Shown here: piece by piece, positions 63,601-64,000 of the stretch
Layout of the letters: each line of letters opens with the position of its first letter
Position numbering within the stretch: position 1 is the stretch's first letter
Translations under genes and position numbers: made by a program
Source of the DNA: Seminavis robusta
Lineage: Eukaryota > Bacillariophyta > Bacillariophyceae > Naviculales > Naviculaceae
NCBI GenBank assembly: GCA_903772945.1
Contig: CAICTM010000062.1
Location: 62,001-126,000 of the forward strand
Length of the DNA: 64,000 nucleotides
Reading direction: 5' to 3'
The notes under the pieces: model-generated
Told to the model about the DNA's origin: nothing
The model's database searches: none
What the model saw: the letters and a program-made list of their open reading frames with translations, nothing else

Positions 63601-64000
63601 CTAGAACGCGAGATCTTCTCTGCCTCTGCTAGTAGACCCCAAATGTTCAATTGGGTCAAGTTTCTCTTCTTCGAGCTTCGTGGTTGATGGCTGTCGTGTA
63701 GCGCCAGCACCAACGCCGCACTCCAAGACATCCACCAACTCCCTGAACACCATTAAAAAGGGATCCTTTGACGTGTTGCTGCCTTCTTGGTTGTTGTAGT
63801 TGTTGGCAAGGACGCTGTCATGGCTTTCCGTCTCCGTGATCTCCTTGTCCATAAGGCTCCCATGTTCCATACTGGTTTTGTCCTCCCTGCCAATGCACGT
63901 AAGCTCTCGTAGCTTTTCAAATTCACGTACGGGGACGTCGTACAAGTTATGCTGCACGGCTTGTGTGGCAGCTGTGACGTAGAAGTTGATGTTGTTGATC
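63601..64000 (-). CDS. Unidentified protein, C-terminal part cut by window edge
   Basis: A minus-strand frame is open from the right edge of the window to the stop at 63601, about 132 codons. It reads INNINFYVTAATQAVQHNLY, then DVPVREFEKLRELTCIGRED, a polar linker, then DPFLMVFRELVDVLECGVGAG and a Glu/Lys-rich end GSTSRGREDLAF. There is no ATG inside the window that suits a start, so most of the gene is to the right. The helical segments look like a real C-terminus, but no family was recognised. Confidence 0.5.
   Translation of the reverse strand, partial: INNINFYVTAATQAVQHNLYDVPVREFEKLRELTCIGREDKTSMEHGSLMDKEITETESHDSVLANNYNNQEGSNTSKDPFLMVFRELVDVLECGVGAGATRQPSTTKLEEEKLDPIEHLGSTSRGREDLAF

Noticed and set aside
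1-64000. LTR retrotransposons or other virus-like elements
   Set aside because: No reverse transcriptase, integrase, capsid or paired long terminal repeats were recognised anywhere in the window.

Overview
This is nuclear DNA of a photosynthetic stramenopile, most likely a raphid diatom. The genes carry short GT-AG introns (67-266 bases). One encodes a fucoxanthin-chlorophyll a/c light-harvesting protein whose leader has the diatom ASA|FAP plastid-targeting cleavage motif, and another encodes a bZIP-PAS transcription factor of the type common in diatoms. The spacers are crowded with short palindromes (CTAGCTAG, GGTACCGGTACC), which resembles large diatom genomes such as Seminavis; that species guess is only an inference. 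No rRNA, tRNA, CRISPR array or convincing LTR or virus-like element was seen.

Layout. 0-5 kb: a Ctr copper transporter cut by the left edge, divergent from a RING/TRAF zinc-finger membrane protein, then a four-helix membrane protein. 5-9 kb: a decayed Crypton-type tyrosine-recombinase transposon and a 452-bp foldback repeat. 9-21 kb: an unknown protein with an internal duplication, a plastid-type METTL21-like methyltransferase, proteasome subunit alpha-2 divergent from a PrmA-like methyltransferase, a SpoU RNA methyltransferase, a secreted coiled-coil protein and the light-harvesting protein. 22-27 kb: a six-exon patatin/SDP1-type lipase and a TLDc protein. 27-29.5 kb: a repeat-rich spacer with a GGATT inverted repeat and a 378-bp MITE with 16-bp terminal inverted repeats. 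29.5-42 kb: bZIP-PAS factor, Arp2/3 subunit ARPC2 divergent from a membrane-anchored cysteine desulfurase/selenocysteine lyase, nucleoporin Nup133, and a nucleotide-sugar transporter. 42-49 kb: a Crinkler-like P-loop NTPase plus PD-(D/E)XK nuclease protein, a SnoaL-like protein and a PX-like/EDR2 lipid-binding protein. 50-64 kb: a 1602-residue proline-rich protein fused to an unusual ABC transporter, a USP deubiquitinase, a Yae1-type protein, a La-related RNA-binding protein and a gene cut by the right edge.

The genes are ordinary single units with separate cellular roles; there is no operon logic. Several neighbours are head to head over 246-450 bases and may share promoters. Splice sites were chosen by hand from GT-AG consensus, reading-frame continuity and family motifs, so all exon borders are predictions. 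The least routine items are the intact Crinkler-like NTPase-nuclease gene, the proline-rich ABC fusion, the RING/TRAF polytopic protein and the MITE and foldback repeats.
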